Positions 1 through 8,063 of a DNA stretch of 64,000 bases are shown in pieces. The position numbers and the translations under genes are program-made. Under the pieces are notes generated by a model, which saw only the letters and a program-made list of their open reading frames with translations, ran no database searches and was not told the origin of the DNA. Numbering within the stretch: the stretch's first letter is position 1; each line of letters opens with the position of its first letter. The DNA comes from Jatrophihabitans sp. (GTDB lineage: Bacteria > Actinomycetota > Actinomycetes > Mycobacteriales > Jatrophihabitantaceae): positions 62,001 through 126,000 of the forward strand of contig DASWNX010000036.1 of NCBI GenBank assembly GCA_036399055.1, given 5' to 3'.

Positions 1-1488
1 CTCGTCGCCACCCAGCCGTGCCACCGTGGCACTGGTCGGCAGGCAGCCGCGCAGCCGGTCGGCGACCACCTTCAGCAGCCGGTCCCCCACGTCGTGGCCC
101 AGGATGTCGTTGACCTCCTTGAACCGGTCGAGGTCCAGCAGCAGCACAGCCGCGTCGCCGGCGCCGCCGGCCAGCACCTGGTTGATCTGCTCGCTGAGGT
201 GGGCTCGGTTGGACAGCCCGGTGAGTGAGTCATGGGTGGCGTCATAGCCCAGCTTCTCGACCAGCCGGGTGCTGCGGATGGCCACCGCGAGATGGCCGGT
301 GAGGGTCTGCAGCAGGGTCAGGTCGTCCTCGACGAAGGTGGCGGTCTCGCCGAGGCGGTCCGTCACGGTCAGGGTCCCGGCGGATCCGCTGGACAGCGGC
401 AGCGCCACCACGACGGCGTCTCGCACCCCGCGGTCGAGCAGCCAGCGTCGCAGGCCGCGGTCCTTGGTGGTCCGGGCAGCCAGGGTCGGCTCCTCCTGGA
501 CGAGGGCGCGCACCGAGATCCAGTCGGAGTAGTCGATGGTGCGCCGGCTGACCACCAGGACCTCGTCCTCGCCGATGGTCAGGGTCAGCGCCGCTGTCGG
601 CTCAGCGTCGGGATGGGGGGCGCTGAGGTTCGTCAGCTGGCCGTCGACGATCATCACCTCGACGGTGGCGGCTCGCAGCAGCTGCCGGATTCGCGACAGC
701 AGCTGGCCGGCGAGGACCTCGAGAGACTCCGCGCCTACGCCGTCAGAGACGAACTCGTGGATCAGGGTCAGCGCCTGGTGCCGCCTGCGGGTCGAGGCGT
801 GGCCACGGTAGGCCGCGGCCCCGACGGCGATCACCAGCACCACCAGCCCTCCGCCGAGCGCGCCGTTGTCCAACAGCAACAGCACGATCACCGCGAAGGC
901 GCTGGCCACCGCGCTGAGGGCAGCGGCCGATACCAGCACGTCGGCGATCTCCCGACCGCTGAGCGGGCCGTTGTGCAGTCTGATCAGGCTCAACACCAGC
1001 AGGCTCATCAGCTGGTCGACACCGGCGACGACGACCATCACGACGAAGACGGTCCACAGATCCACCTCGTGCCGGTGCTGCAGCCACAGATGGATGATGG
1101 TGGCGTCCAGGGCCGCCTCGCACGCGTAGGCGGCGCCGTTGTACAGGATCTTGTCAAAGTTGATCCGTTGCAGCACGAACGCGATCAGAGCCGCGGACAG
1201 CCGCGCGATCACGAAGGTCTGCGGGGACACCAGAAGCACGCCGAGCACCAGTGGGACGCCGGCCAGGGTCAGCGAATGGGCCTGCCGACGGAACTCGACG
1301 TTCATCAGGAACTGCTCGGAGAGCAGGAACAACGCGGCCAACGCGGGAGCCAGCACCGGAGCGGGCAGGTTCAGCACCAGGATCGGCTCGGAATCTGCGT
1401 TCCAGGTCAGTCCCACAGCCACCAGGGCCAGGATGCCGCTGAGGATCAGCGTGCACCGGGCGGCGGCGCCTCTGGGCGAGCGGCTCAT
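1..1488 (-). CDS. Membrane GAF/GGDEF diguanylate cyclase-like protein (3' end cut by window)
   Basis: Reading leftwards from an ATG at 1488 the frame stays open to the window edge, giving 496 residues without a stop. The first ~210 residues are mostly hydrophobic (several membrane segments), followed by a GAF-like sensory region and then a GGDEF domain: the DLDRFKEVND motif, LGHDVGDRLL and finally RLGGDE at the very edge. It is expected to make cyclic-di-GMP at the inner membrane; an EAL domain could follow outside the window. The start lies 2 bp after the stop of the upstream subtilase gene, so the two are probably co-transcribed. Function is firm at family level; substrate signal unknown. 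Confidence 0.88.
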   Translation of the reverse strand, partial: MSRSPRGAAARCTLILSGILALVAVGLTWNADSEPILVLNLPAPVLAPALAALFLLSEQFLMNVEFRRQAHSLTLAGVPLVLGVLLVSPQTFVIARLSAALIAFVLQRINFDKILYNGAAYACEAALDATIIHLWLQHRHEVDLWTVFVVMVVVAGVDQLMSLLVLSLIRLHNGPLSGREIADVLVSAAALSAVASAFAVIVLLLLDNGALGGGLVVLVIAVGAAAYRGHASTRRRHQALTLIHEFVSDGVGAESLEVLAGQLLSRIRQLLRAATVEVMIVDGQLTNLSAPHPDAEPTAALTLTIGEDEVLVVSRRTIDYSDWISVRALVQEEPTLAARTTKDRGLRRWLLDRGVRDAVVVALPLSSGSAGTLTVTDRLGETATFVEDDLTLLQTLTGHLAVAIRSTRLVEKLGYDATHDSLTGLSNRAHLSEQINQVLAGGAGDAAVLLLDLDRFKEVNDILGHDVGDRLLKVVADRLRGCLPTSATVARLGGDE

Positions 1489-1490
1489 GC

Positions 1491-3266
1491 TCAGCCCCAA
1501 GTCGCAGCTGACCAGCGCGCCGAGGACCAGCGCGCGGAGGACCAGCGCGCCGAGGACCAGCGCGCCGAGGACCAGCGCGCGGAGGACCAGTCGGCGTCAC
1601 TCCAGCGCGCGGAGGACCAGTCGGCGTCACTCCAGCGTGCCGAGGACCAGCGCGCCGAGGACCAGCGGGCCGAGGACCAGCGCGCCGAAGACCAGCGCGC
1701 CGAGGACCAGCGCGCGGACTCCAGGCTGTCGGTCGCAGATGCCCAACCCGAGCCGGTCCAGGTCCCGCCCATCCAGTCGCCACCCACCCAGGAGGACAGC
1801 TCGGAGGAGGCGGCCCACCAGGCGGGCGCGTTCCAGGGGTTGCCCTGCACGTCGATCTCGCCGGTCAGCGGGACCCCGTCGGCGTCGACCAGGCTGTCAC
1901 CGCCCCGGGCCTCGTCCAGCGAGCCCTGACCGGTGGAGATCGGGAAGTCCTGTGCCGCCGCGTTCTCCAGCCCCGTGCGGGACGTGGACCGGTCGGCGCT
2001 GCGCACCGCCGACAGTGCCGCGGCGACGTCGAGCTGGCCGGCGCCGGCGTAGACCGAGCTGGCCGGCACCCGGCTGGCGGTGGTCACCAGAGCGGCCTTG
2101 ACCTCGTCCGGGGTCAGGTCGGGGTAGGCCTGCAGCAGCAACGCCGCTGCGCCTGAGACGACTGCCGCGGCCTGGCTGGTGCCGCTACCGCGGAACAGCC
2201 GCCCGGTGGTGTCACCGGCGACCTGGCCCTCGGGGTGCGTGGTGTCGATGAACGAGCCGGGCGCCCGCAGCGAGACGATCGAGGAGCCGGGCGCGAGCAG
2301 GTCCACATGCCGCTGGACCGAACCACCGCTGCTGAACGCGGCCACCGAAGGCACGTTCCAGCCGGCGACGGTGTTCTTGCTGTCGGAGGCGCCGACGGCG
2401 ATGACGTAGGGGTCGATGGCGGGGTTGGTCAGCCGGCCGGCGGCCGGGCCCTCGTTTCCACCGGAGACGACCACCACCAGGCCGTGATGCCAGGCGTTCT
2501 CAGCCGCGGCTGCCAGCGGGTCGAGCTGGTAAGGCTGCACCGAGTGAGTTCCGAACGACAGATTGACCACCCGCACCCGGCTGCCGTCGTAGTTGGTCTG
2601 GTGCTCGGTGATCCAGTTCAGGGCGGCGATCACCTGGCTGACGTCGGTGCTGCCGTCGGTGGTGGCCAGCTTCATCGAGAGCAGCCCGGCGTCCGGAGCG
2701 ATCCCGAGCTGCACGGAGGGGTCCAGGCCGGGGATCGTCTTGTCGGTGAGCACCGCGGCATCGCGACCGGCGATGATGCCGGCCAGGTGGGTGCCGTGCC
2801 CGTAGGTGTCCTGATCGATGAGGACGCCGTTGGACTCGATCGAGAGGTCCGGGCCCAGGCTCAGCTTGCCCTCGCCGTCCAGGCCGCTGACGGCGGCCGC
2901 GCCGGAGTCCAGCAGCGCGACCGTGACACCCTGGCCGGTGATCTGCCGGTTGGCCGAGTCTCGTTGCTTCCAGACGGCCCGGGCGCCGATGGCGTTGCCC
3001 ACCGTGTAGAGCGAGCCGGCGTCGGCGTCGGCCTTGTTCCTGCCGCGCTGATCCAGGGCTGCCTTGTCGGCGGCGCTGCTGCCCCATCGGGCGTCGTTGA
3101 AGGAGGGGGCGCTCAGGGGGCTCAGGGGACTCAGGGAGCCGGTTGCCGCCTGAGCCGAGGACTGGCTGATGAATGTGGACGCCGCGAGCGACAATCCGAT
3201 GCTGGCAAGGCCCACCACGCCGGCCCGAGCCGCCCGTAAAGTCGCCGATTCACTGCACGTGGCCAT
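1491..3266 (-). CDS. Secreted S8 subtilisin-like serine protease with WSSAR-repeat tail
   Basis: A 591-residue subtilase. A perfect AAGGAGG lies 6 bp before the ATG at 3266, so this start is preferred over an in-frame one 20 codons upstream. Order: signal peptide (about 1-41, ending AQA), short pro-region, peptidase S8 domain with catalytic Asp120 (LLDSG), His157 (GHGTH), oxyanion Asn271 and Ser364 (SGTSQA), then a linker and a C-terminal run (about 516-590) of fifteen SSARW-type pentapeptides, two of them SDADW. The catalytic triad is complete. The Trp/Arg-rich tail is not part of the protease fold; it may bind the cell wall or another polymer (inference). The GGDEF gene follows 2 bp downstream. 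Confidence 0.93.
   Translation of the reverse strand: MATCSESATLRAARAGVVGLASIGLSLAASTFISQSSAQAATGSLSPLSPLSAPSFNDARWGSSAADKAALDQRGRNKADADAGSLYTVGNAIGARAVWKQRDSANRQITGQGVTVALLDSGAAAVSGLDGEGKLSLGPDLSIESNGVLIDQDTYGHGTHLAGIIAGRDAAVLTDKTIPGLDPSVQLGIAPDAGLLSMKLATTDGSTDVSQVIAALNWITEHQTNYDGSRVRVVNLSFGTHSVQPYQLDPLAAAAENAWHHGLVVVVSGGNEGPAAGRLTNPAIDPYVIAVGASDSKNTVAGWNVPSVAAFSSGGSVQRHVDLLAPGSSIVSLRAPGSFIDTTHPEGQVAGDTTGRLFRGSGTSQAAAVVSGAAALLLQAYPDLTPDEVKAALVTTASRVPASSVYAGAGQLDVAAALSAVRSADRSTSRTGLENAAAQDFPISTGQGSLDEARGGDSLVDADGVPLTGEIDVQGNPWNAPAWWAASSELSSWVGGDWMGGTWTGSGWASATDSLESARWSSARWSSARWSSARWSSARWSSARWSDADWSSARWSDADWSSARWSSARWSSARWSSARWSSARWSAATWG
1511..1725 (-). repeat. 15-bp coding tandem repeat array (WSSAR)
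   Basis: About fourteen near-identical 15-bp units (plus-strand core accagcgcgccgagg) encode the pentapeptide tail of the S8 protease. Two units are replaced by variants encoding SDADW (around 1591-1605 and 1621-1635). The unit length is a whole number of codons, so gain or loss of units keeps the frame. Confidence 0.9.
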
Positions 3267-3426
3267 CCGTGGCCTCCTTAACCGTGGGCGATCCCCGCCC
3301 GTACGCGAGTGACTACGTTTAGCCACTTAACGCGTACCGTACAGCTACATAACACAGATCTCAACTCGAAAGCCGGATTGGTCGGTTTAGCGAAACCGCG
3401 TGTCGAACTCAGCCCGTGTCGAGGGG

Positions 3427-3870
3427 TCAGCGCGCGCCCTCTGCGGGGGGCATCCGGCCGGAATCCTCGGCCCGCGCCCGGGTCGGGTCGGTCGCCGCGC
3501 TGTCAGTCCGGACGCCTGCGTTCGGAGCGCTCGCGCCAGCTGCGGTCGAGCCGGGGTGGGCCCGGCCCGAGGCCTGGGCCGCTGCAGGGTCGTCGAGGGT
3601 TGCCGCGCGCTCGCTGAGCCGACGGTTCTCCTTGACCAGCTCGCGGCGCTCGCGGCGCCGGCGCATGCGGTGCGCCGCGCCGATCCGAAGCGCCAACAGC
3701 CCGAGCGCCAGCACCGCCATGATCGCCAGGCCGGCGATGGCCAGCCAGTAGGCCGCGACGTCGTAGTCGTACTCGAAGACGTGGACCGTGATCGGCTCCT
3801 CGTTCTGGACGACGAGGATGATCGCCGCCGCCACCGCCGCGGCGATCAGGAGCAGGCCTATGAGGACCAT
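3427..3870 (-). CDS. LapA/DUF1049-like small membrane protein
   Basis: 147 residues from the ATG at 3870, preceded by a purine-rich GGGGGGAA. Two hydrophobic segments (about 1-22 and 40-62) with a short Asn-Glu-Glu-Pro-containing loop between them, then an RMRRRRERRELVKENRRL basic amphipathic stretch that may form a coiled coil, and a low-complexity Ala/Pro/Arg tail. The layout (two TM helices with a VxNxE...VxV loop) is that of the LapA/YciS family, whose members are involved in envelope assembly in proteobacteria; the role in actinobacteria is not established. A longer upstream start (3951) is less likely because it would put 27 polar residues before the first helix. Confidence 0.7.
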   Translation of the reverse strand: MVLIGLLLIAAAVAAAIILVVQNEEPITVHVFEYDYDVAAYWLAIAGLAIMAVLALGLLALRIGAAHRMRRRRERRELVKENRRLSERAATLDDPAAAQASGRAHPGSTAAGASAPNAGVRTDSAATDPTRARAEDSGRMPPAEGAR

Positions 3871-3985
3871 CAGGGTTCCCCCCACATCAGGTCGGACGGG
3901 GCGTGCGCTGTTTGCAGCCCGGGCCAGTGGCTGCCGATTGTACGTGGGCACCTGCCGCGGCAGCGGTTGAGCGCGCCGACGCGCC

Positions 3986-5017
3986 TCAGCTATGCCGGGT
4001 GCGTCGCAGCGGGGCGCCCAGCTGGTGCAGGTAACCCAACGCGGCCTTGTAGGAGCCCACCAGGCTGGTCTGGGTATAGGAGATCTGGTGATCCTGGCAG
4101 TACTGGAAGACCAGTCCCTGCGCCCTGCGCAGGTTGGGGCGGGGCATGTTGGGAAACAGGTGATGCTCGATCTGGTAGTTCAGCCCGCCCAGCAACAGGT
4201 CGGTGAACCAGCCGCCACGCACGTTGCGCGAGGTCAGCACCTGGCGGCGCAGAAAGTCCAGCTCCTGCCCCGGGGCGATCACCGCCATGCCCTTGTGGTT
4301 GGGCGCGAACGAGCTGCCCATGTAAATGCCGAAGACCGCCTGGTGCACCGCCAGGAACGCCAGCGCCTTGCCGGGCGAGAGCACCAGGAAGACCCCAGCC
4401 AGGTAGCCCAGCAGGTGCGTCGACAGCAGCACCCACTCGGTGCGCCGGTGCCGGCGCTGCTTGCCCAGGATCAGCGAGCGCACGCTGGCCACGTGCAGCT
4501 GCAGGCCCTCGAAGCACAGCAGCGGAAAGAACAACCAGGCCTGGTAGCGGGCGATCAGCCGGTACGGCCCGCCGGTGCGGGCGGCGATGTGCGCGGTCGT
4601 GAAGGCCAGCACGCTCTCGCCGATGTCCGGGTCGTGCTCCTCGTGGTTGGGGTTGGCGTGGTGGCGGTTGTGCTTGTCCAGCCACCAGCCGAAGCTCAGG
4701 CCGACGAGCAGGTCGCCGATCAGCAGGCCGATCAGGTCATTGGCCCGCCTGGACTTGCAGACCTGCTGGTGGCCGCCGTCATGGCCGAGAAAGGCCAGCT
4801 GGGTGGACATCAGGCCCAGCACGGCCGCGATGCCCAGCTGGTACCAGGTGTCGCCGACCAGCACGAACCCTGCCGACACTCCGACGAAGGCGAGCACCGT
4901 GAGCGAGATCCGAACCGCGTAATGGCTACGGCGGCGCTGCAGCAGGTTCGCTGCCCGCACCTGCCGGCTGAGAACGGCGAAATCGCTGCCCCGGGCGGTC
5001 TGGGCAGTGGCCGTCAA
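3986..5017 (-). CDS. Membrane fatty acid desaturase (acyl-CoA/ACP type)
   Basis: 343 residues with the three histidine boxes of di-iron membrane desaturases: HDGGH (about residue 79), HNRHH (about 115) and QIEHH (near 283). Four hydrophobic segments flank the boxes. The QxxHH third box is characteristic of front-end/linoleoyl-CoA-type desaturases, such as the mycobacterial DesA3-like group. It would insert a cis double bond in membrane acyl chains using O2 and an electron-transfer partner. It stands alone between the LapA-like gene and a divergent DUF5313 gene. Length is typical, the family call is secure, the regiochemistry is unknown. Confidence 0.93.
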   Translation of the reverse strand: MTATAQTARGSDFAVLSRQVRAANLLQRRRSHYAVRISLTVLAFVGVSAGFVLVGDTWYQLGIAAVLGLMSTQLAFLGHDGGHQQVCKSRRANDLIGLLIGDLLVGLSFGWWLDKHNRHHANPNHEEHDPDIGESVLAFTTAHIAARTGGPYRLIARYQAWLFFPLLCFEGLQLHVASVRSLILGKQRRHRRTEWVLLSTHLLGYLAGVFLVLSPGKALAFLAVHQAVFGIYMGSSFAPNHKGMAVIAPGQELDFLRRQVLTSRNVRGGWFTDLLLGGLNYQIEHHLFPNMPRPNLRRAQGLVFQYCQDHQISYTQTSLVGSYKAALGYLHQLGAPLRRTRHS

Positions 5018-5292
5018 CGGGGTTCCCGCAGTGTGGTGCGCTCACAGGAGGCAGGCAAGGAGGAGGGCATGAGGCGACCTGACTGCGCCGCTGCCAGCGC
5101 GAGACTCCGACGGCGACGCTGGCCGCCGTCGGAATGGGAACGGATGCTTAAGACCCTACCCGTTTAACGGCTGCTGGCCAGCGTCGTCCGGGCGCGGATA
5201 TCCTGGTGCGGCGCCGAGACGGCTGCGCCCGCAATGGCTGCGGCCCGTGCGAGGAGACGCCGCGCCGGCGCTGCGACGGGGGGAACCGCGAC

Positions 5293-5715
5293 ATGGACGC
5301 CAACAGCGAGCGTCGCCGGCCCACGGCCTGGCAGTGGGCGCGCTACAGCGTGGGCGCCAAGCTGCCCGCGGAGTTGTCCGAGTGGGTGCTGCATGACACC
5401 ACCTGCCGAACCTGGGCGCTTCGCCAAGTGGTGCGTTCGCTGCTGGTGATCTCGCCGCTGATCGTGGTGCTGCTGGTCTTCATCCCCGGCCCGTTCTGGA
5501 TCCGGGCGCTCAGCGCGCTGGGCGGCATGCTGATGAGCCTGATCTACTCCCTGGGATACCTCGTGGAGACCGCGGAGCACCGGCTGGTCAAAGCCGGCTA
5601 TCCCGCCGGCACCGGGGCGGCCGTGCGGCAGGGCCGAGCTGCCGGTGACCGCTCGGCGGCCACCGACCGGCGTAGGGAGAAGATGTTCCAGCGGCTGGAG
5701 GGCCGGCGTCGCTGA
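5293..5715 (+). CDS. DUF5313-type membrane protein
   Basis: 140 residues from an ATG at 5293 that follows a GGGGGGAA ribosome site. An N-terminal soluble part (RPTAWQWARYSVGAKLPAELSEWV), two closely spaced hydrophobic helices (about 48-66 and 70-90) and a basic C-terminus. The WARYSVGAKLP...W pattern and two central helices resemble the DUF5313 family of actinobacteria, which has no known function. Gene-like composition and a good ribosome site support it; it is monocistronic. Confidence 0.75.
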   Translation: MDANSERRRPTAWQWARYSVGAKLPAELSEWVLHDTTCRTWALRQVVRSLLVISPLIVVLLVFIPGPFWIRALSALGGMLMSLIYSLGYLVETAEHRLVKAGYPAGTGAAVRQGRAAGDRSAATDRRREKMFQRLEGRRR

Positions 5716-5826
5716 AGCCTCTTCGCAGCAGGCGGTCCAGACCGGACTCGCCCTCCCCCGAAGAAGGCGTCCGGTCCGGCTGAGCCACTCCTCCGCCAGG
5801 GCCTCGGTGGCAGGCACACTGGATTC

Positions 5827-6897
5827 ATGCGTATCGCTATCACGGGAGCCAGTGGAAATATCGGCACGGCGTTGCTTCGCCGGCTTGCCGGTGGTGAGCA
5901 TGAGGTCATCGGCCTCGCTCGCCGGACGCCGGAGACAGTCGCGCCGTACAGCGGGGCGTCCTGGCACAGCGTCGACCTCACCGAGCCCGACGCCGTCGCC
6001 AGGCTGCGCACCGCCTTCGAGGGAGTGGACACCGTCGTCCACCTGGCATGGGGTTTTCAGCCCTCACATGACCTCGATTACCTGCGCCGGCTGGGTGTCG
6101 GCGGAACGGCGGCTGTCCTTCAGGCGGCTCAGCAGTCCGGCGTGGGGCATCTGATCCACATGTCCTCAGTCGGCGCCTACTCGCCGGCGCCGGGCATACG
6201 AGTCGATGAGTCGGCCGCTCGAGACGGCATCTCCAGCCTCGGCTACAGCCAGCACAAGGCAGAGGCCGAGCGATTGCTGGACACCTACGAGCGCACGGCC
6301 GGCGGCGAGCATCAGATGACAGTGAGCCGGCTGCGCCCCGGCTTCGTGGTGCAGCCCGACGCCGCCAGCGCCCTGCTGCGGTACGGGCTGCCGGGTTTCG
6401 TGCCGGCCAGGATCGTGACGCTGCTGCCGATCCTGCCGCTGGACCGCAAGCTGAGCATTCCGCTGGTGCACTCCGACGACCTGGCCGACGGCATCGTCCG
6501 GGTGATCCAGCGGCGCGCTCCGGGCGCCTTCAACTTCGCGGGCGAGCCGCCGGTGACCCGGGATGACATCGCCGCCGCGCTCGGCGCCCGGCCGGTGCAG
6601 CTGCCGGCCAAGGTGCTGAGCACGTTGGCCGGCCTCGGCTGGCACGCTCGGGTGCAGGCCCTGGACCCGGGCTGGATCGACCTGGCCTTCTCGGTTCCGC
6701 TGCTCAACACCGACCGGGCCAGGACCGAGTTGGAGTGGCGTCCTGCGGTCGACTCCCGCAAGGCCTTGAGCATGACCGTCCAAGCGATGGCAGAGCGTCG
6801 GGGAGCTCCCAGCCCGGTGTTGCGAACGCGCTCTGGCCTCGACCAGTTGCGCAAGCTCCTCACGTCCGGGCCGCTGGGCAACCGTCGGTTGCCCTGA
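5827..6897 (+). CDS. NAD-dependent epimerase/dehydratase family (extended SDR)
   Basis: 356 residues. N-terminal Rossmann nucleotide-binding motif ITGASGNIG (residues 4-12), DTVVHLAW around residue 70, a HMSSVGAY segment and the catalytic-type Tyr/Lys pair YSQHK. The C-terminal third is variable and should bind substrate. It matches extended SDR proteins related to UDP-glucose 4-epimerases, but sugar-nucleotide determinants are not obvious, so the substrate is unknown. No strong ribosome site is visible. It is followed after 180 bp by another NAD(P)-binding gene on the same strand, but the two are too far apart to assume an operon. Confidence 0.85.
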   Translation: MRIAITGASGNIGTALLRRLAGGEHEVIGLARRTPETVAPYSGASWHSVDLTEPDAVARLRTAFEGVDTVVHLAWGFQPSHDLDYLRRLGVGGTAAVLQAAQQSGVGHLIHMSSVGAYSPAPGIRVDESAARDGISSLGYSQHKAEAERLLDTYERTAGGEHQMTVSRLRPGFVVQPDAASALLRYGLPGFVPARIVTLLPILPLDRKLSIPLVHSDDLADGIVRVIQRRAPGAFNFAGEPPVTRDDIAAALGARPVQLPAKVLSTLAGLGWHARVQALDPGWIDLAFSVPLLNTDRARTELEWRPAVDSRKALSMTVQAMAERRGAPSPVLRTRSGLDQLRKLLTSGPLGNRRLP

Positions 6898-7077
6898 GCC
6901 CAGATCCTCGGTGGCCTATGATCAAGGCACATCGGCAGGCTGCCCTCGTCGTCGTATCCCCCCGTCTAGAGGCCTGCTGACCTCGACAGATCCAGCCAAC
7001 CTGCCTCCCGCTGCCGGACAAGACCGGAGGGCCGGCCAGTAGTGGTGCGGATCTAACCGCTACCAAAGGAGATTCCG

Positions 7078-7926
7078 TTGATACTCGTCACCGGCGCGAC
7101 CGGAAACGTCGGTCGACCCCTGGTCGCCCAGCTGCTGGAAAAGCAGGCCAAGGTCCGAGCAGTCACCCGCGATCCGCAGGCAGGACGGTTGCCCGAGGAA
7201 GTGGACGTGGTCGGCGGAGACCTCGGCTCTCCGCAGAGCCTGGCAGATTCTTTGGACGGCGTCAGCGCGGTCTTTCTCAACCCCGCCGCGATCGGAGACT
7301 CGAGCAGCGAATTCCTGGCCCTGGCCGCCGCCCGTGGCGTGGAGCGGGTGGTCCTGCTGTCCTCGGCCTCCGTCGGGGACGAGCCCGCCGCTGAGGATGA
7401 CCCCCTGGCGTTGTGGCACCAGCACATCGAGGCCGCGGTGCGCGCGAGCGGGCTGAAGTGGACCATTCTGCGCCCGGTCGAATTCGCCTCCAACGTCCTC
7501 CAGCAGTGGACCCCCCAGATCCGGCAGGCCGGAATGGTCTTCGAGGTCTACAGCCAGGCGACCACTGCGCTCATCCATGAGCGTGACATCGCCGCTGTGG
7601 CGGCTCAGACGTTGCTCTCGGACGAGCACGCGGGCCAGACCTACCTGCTGACCGGTCCCCAGTCATTGACCCGCGCCCAGATGCTGGCGACCGTGGCTGA
7701 GACCCTCGGACGTCCGGTGGCCATCCAGGACGTCTCCCGCGAACAGGCGCTGGAGGCCATGGTCACCTCCGGTTTTCCGCAGCCGATCGCCGAGTCCATC
7801 CTGAAGTTGCAGCAGCAGTCAGTCGGACACGACGCCTATGTCTCAGACGCCGTCGAGCGAATCACCGGCCGGCCGGCACTCACCTTCTCCGAATGGACAC
7901 AAGATCATGCGGCCGACTTGGGATGA
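7078..7926 (+). CDS. NmrA-like NAD(P)-binding protein (atypical SDR)
   Basis: 282 residues from a TTG start at 7078 that is placed 5 bp after AAAGGAGA. The glycine motif is VTGATGNVG at residues 4-12, followed by VSAVFLNPA and VLLSSASVGD. The active-site YxxxK of classical SDRs is absent, as usual in NmrA/HSCARG-like proteins, which act as NAD(P) sensors or quinone/aldehyde reductases. The closest type by eye is the NmrA-like, NAD(P)H-binding group common in actinobacteria. It ends just before a strong hairpin terminator, which marks the left border of the biosynthetic cluster. Confidence 0.85.
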   Translation: MILVTGATGNVGRPLVAQLLEKQAKVRAVTRDPQAGRLPEEVDVVGGDLGSPQSLADSLDGVSAVFLNPAAIGDSSSEFLALAAARGVERVVLLSSASVGDEPAAEDDPLALWHQHIEAAVRASGLKWTILRPVEFASNVLQQWTPQIRQAGMVFEVYSQATTALIHERDIAAVAAQTLLSDEHAGQTYLLTGPQSLTRAQMLATVAETLGRPVAIQDVSREQALEAMVTSGFPQPIAESILKLQQQSVGHDAYVSDAVERITGRPALTFSEWTQDHAADLG

Positions 7927-7958
7927 AGGCGCTAGCGCGATGATCTGAGCCGAACACA

Positions 7959-7990
7959 GCGCCCCACCTGGCGATAGCCAGGTGGGGCGC
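7959..7990. terminator. Bidirectional hairpin terminator
   Basis: Perfect 14-bp inverted repeat GCGCCCCACCTGGC / GCCAGGTGGGGCGC with a GATA loop. It sits between the converging 3' ends of the NmrA-like gene (+) and the antiporter operon (-), with a short T-containing run (ttgtct) on the right. Its position makes it a shared terminator. Confidence 0.85.
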
Positions 7991-8006
7991 TTGTCTCGCT
8001 CCTCGG

Positions 8007-8063
8007 TCAGGCACGTTCGACTTGTTCAGGCACGTTCGACTTGGTCAGGCACGTTCGACCTGA
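8007..8063. repeat. 19-bp tandem triplication over an antiporter stop codon
   Basis: Three consecutive copies of a 19-bp unit beginning tcaggcacgttcgacttg at 8007, 8026 and 8045 (the third diverges in its last bases). The third copy contains the antiporter stop (tca, 8045-8047) and the last codons; the first two lie just downstream. It looks like a recent slippage duplication. Confidence 0.85.

Noticed and set aside
1511..1725. CRISPR array
   Set aside because: The repeats are 15 bp, contiguous, in frame with the protease and without spacers.
232..1929. Long plus-strand open frame (565 codons) opposite the GGDEF and protease genes
   Set aside because: It is the antisense shadow of GC-rich genes; its Gln/His/Arg-rich translation has no domain, while both minus-strand proteins have complete motifs.
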